Positions 62,798-64,000 of a stretch of 64,000 bases of DNA are shown here, piece by piece; position 1 is the first letter of the stretch; every line of letters starts with the position of its first letter. Under the pieces are notes generated by a model. It saw only the letters and a list, made by a program, of their open reading frames with translations. It was not told where the DNA came from and searched no databases. The stretch is from contig CANMTU010000001.1 of NCBI GenBank assembly GCA_947501005.1, positions 2,655,407 to 2,719,406 on the forward strand, given 5' to 3'. Position numbers and translations under genes: made by a program. The DNA is from an uncultured Erythrobacter sp. GTDB taxonomy: Bacteria > Pseudomonadota > Alphaproteobacteria > Sphingomonadales > Sphingomonadaceae.

Positions 62798-63778
62798 TTA
62801 CGAGGTCGTCGTGTCGCTCGTATTGTCGGTCCGCGTGGTGTCGCCCGACGTCGAATAGCTCGATGTCGTGGAATCCGATGACGTGCCGCCCGTCGAAGAA
62901 TAGTTCGACGAATTGCGCATGTTGTCGTCCACCCGCAGATTGTTCTGCACGTGCTTCACGCCGGTGATGTCGTGCACGCAATCTTCCGCGCGGCGCTTGG
63001 CCATCCTGCTGTCCACCGTGCCGTCGAGCGTGATCTCGTTGTCGTCGGCGGTGACGTTGATGTTGCTCGCATTGAGGTAGCGGTCATGCGTCAGGCGCTC
63101 GCACGCATCCTCGAGCAGACGCTCGTTCGAGCGGGTGTAGTTCGAGGGACCGCGCCCGCGATGGTCCGCGTCCTGATCGCGCCGCCGCTCGGCACCGTCG
63201 TCGCCGAACCAGCTGGCGATCTCGTCACCGGCCTTGGCGAGGAAGCCGCGATCACCGTCATTGTTGCCGAAGCGGTTGTATGACGAGCCACCGCCGGAAT
63301 AACCGCCACCGCCGGAATAGCCGCCGCGGCCCGTATTGCCGCCGCCATATCCGCCGCTCTGGCGTCCATCGCCATAGCCGCCCCGCGACCCGCGCGTGTA
63401 ATCCTCGCCGCCGAAATCGTCGGGGCGGAAATACTGGTGGTCCTGGTTGTTGCGGTTGGAGGAATAGCTCCGGCTCACCGATGCCCGATCGTAATCGTCG
63501 AAGGAATCGTAATTGCTGCCGCGGTAATTGCTGTCCTGGTTGTAGTCCGCCATCTGGCCGCGCTGGCGATCGTAGGAGCGGTTGCTGGACCGCTGCTGGT
63601 TCTCATAGCCGCCGAAGCCGCCCTGATCGCGATATCCACCGCCGCTCGACCCCGAACGGTAACCGCCATCATTCTGATCGTCGCCATAGCGCTGGAACTG
63701 TTCCGACTGGCGATCGGACCGTTGCCCGTAATCCTGCTGATCGTCGCCATATTGCGAACGTCCATACCGATTTGCCAT
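62798..63778 (-). CDS. BON-domain protein with long low-complexity N-terminus
   Basis: A 326-residue protein in four parts. Residues 1-170 are of very low complexity: Tyr, Gly, Ser, Asn, Asp, Gln and Arg only, with GGYGGG- and RGGY-type repeats. Then come a short SWFGDD linker motif (189-194) with a charged RRRDQDADH stretch, one BON domain at about 218-283 (NERLLEDACERLTHD, ITLDGTVDSRMAKRRAED, KHVQNNLRV), and a Ser/Thr tail. BON domains usually bind membranes in the periplasm, yet no signal peptide is visible. The start has GGAGAGC upstream. I recall similar proteins in Sphingomonadales; function unknown. Confidence 0.85.
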   Translation of the reverse strand: MANRYGRSQYGDDQQDYGQRSDRQSEQFQRYGDDQNDGGYRSGSSGGGYRDQGGFGGYENQQRSSNRSYDRQRGQMADYNQDSNYRGSNYDSFDDYDRASVSRSYSSNRNNQDHQYFRPDDFGGEDYTRGSRGGYGDGRQSGGYGGGNTGRGGYSGGGGYSGGGSSYNRFGNNDGDRGFLAKAGDEIASWFGDDGAERRRDQDADHRGRGPSNYTRSNERLLEDACERLTHDRYLNASNINVTADDNEITLDGTVDSRMAKRRAEDCVHDITGVKHVQNNLRVDDNMRNSSNYSSTGGTSSDSTTSSYSTSGDTTRTDNTSDTTTS

Positions 63779-63878
63779 GTTGTGCTCTCCAGTGTGTTGC
63801 CGGTCTTGCAGAGCTGCATTCCGTACCGGCTCAATGGCGGGATGCAGCAACCGTGCTTCCTTGCATAGTTATGAAATC

Positions 63879-63904
63879 AACGGATTTTCGGCCGTTTGGG
63901 TTGC
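63879..63904 (-). promoter_or_regulatory. Possible EcfG-type stress promoter for the BON gene
   Basis: On the minus strand GCAAC is followed after 17 nt by CGTT, one mismatch from the general-stress EcfG consensus GGAAC-N16/17-CGTT of alphaproteobacteria. It lies about 100 bp upstream of the BON gene start. A single match of nine bases with one mismatch is weak evidence. Confidence 0.3.
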
Positions 63905-64000
63905 ACTTTTTGCCTCTCGCTCGGTGCGGTTTGTCGCATTTGATCGCGCGCCGGAGGCTTGGGGGTCGCGCCCTATTCCTATTTCGCAAGGTGCGCGCCA

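Overview
The window is a high-GC chromosomal segment of an alphaproteobacterium. It most resembles the order Sphingomonadales, probably the Erythrobacteraceae. This rests on gene content recognised by eye: a MipZ division ATPase, a 180-kDa-class NAD-glutamate dehydrogenase, a CYP153 alkane hydroxylase, an rpe/heparinase/purH operon, a DUF455 protein beside glnE, and CCA-encoding tRNA-Leu. No database search was run. Most of the window is housekeeping and metabolic genes, packed in operons joined by ATGA or GTGA overlaps. No CRISPR array, transposase, integrase or phage structural gene was seen.

Layout. 1-7 kb: leuS (cut by the left edge), a DUF3576 lipoprotein, an exported orphan, an acetoacetyl-CoA reductase, a membrane-anchored LuxR-DUF4019 regulator, two small proteins and murA. 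7-12.8 kb: galU, glnE-bcp-DUF455 (overlapping), and an M23 peptidase with a clear terminator. 13-18.5 kb: an acyl-CoA synthetase, a YqiJ/flotillin pair and an agmatine deiminase. 18.5-23.3 kb (minus): a TauE exporter, thrS and a Tat-exported PhoD. 23.4-28.2 kb (plus): YjgN, M48 peptidase, hydrolase, TPR protein and LLM oxidoreductase. 28.4-34.4 kb: NAD-glutamate dehydrogenase and a ferredoxin-reductase-type flavoprotein.

34.4-41.4 kb: queG, a NatAB-like ABC exporter, CYP153, exported MsrB, a tandem PilZ protein, tRNA-Leu(TAA), ihfB and a GntR regulator. 41.6-48 kb (plus): a POT peptide transporter, two amidohydrolase-fold proteins (the second without metal ligands), an FKBP isomerase, NnrU, and a decayed methyltransferase. 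48-55.5 kb (minus): dxs, a Zur/Fur regulator, a 43-aa membrane peptide coupled to msrA, and rpe-heparinase-purH. 55.8-61.9 kb: a DUF2141 protein, a diacylglycerol-kinase-family gene with an unknown nucleotidyltransferase-like partner, panC, and mipZ-dnaJ-like-phosphomannomutase. 61.9-62.8 kb: a gene-poor stretch with strong hairpins and gene remnants. 62.8-63.8 kb: a BON protein with a long Tyr/Gly-rich low-complexity region.

Functional themes are envelope and polysaccharide precursors (murA, galU, phosphomannomutase, M23), nitrogen control (glnE, glutamate dehydrogenase, agmatine deiminase), exported methionine-sulfoxide repair (msrA, msrB) and possible alkane hydroxylation (CYP153 plus a reductase). 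I did not find a convincing new multi-gene system. The best leads are the LuxR-DUF4019 regulator, the amidohydrolase/pseudo-amidohydrolase/FKBP operon, the low-complexity BON protein, the msrA-coupled micropeptide, and a palindromic repeat family, one copy of which supplies the queG stop codon.
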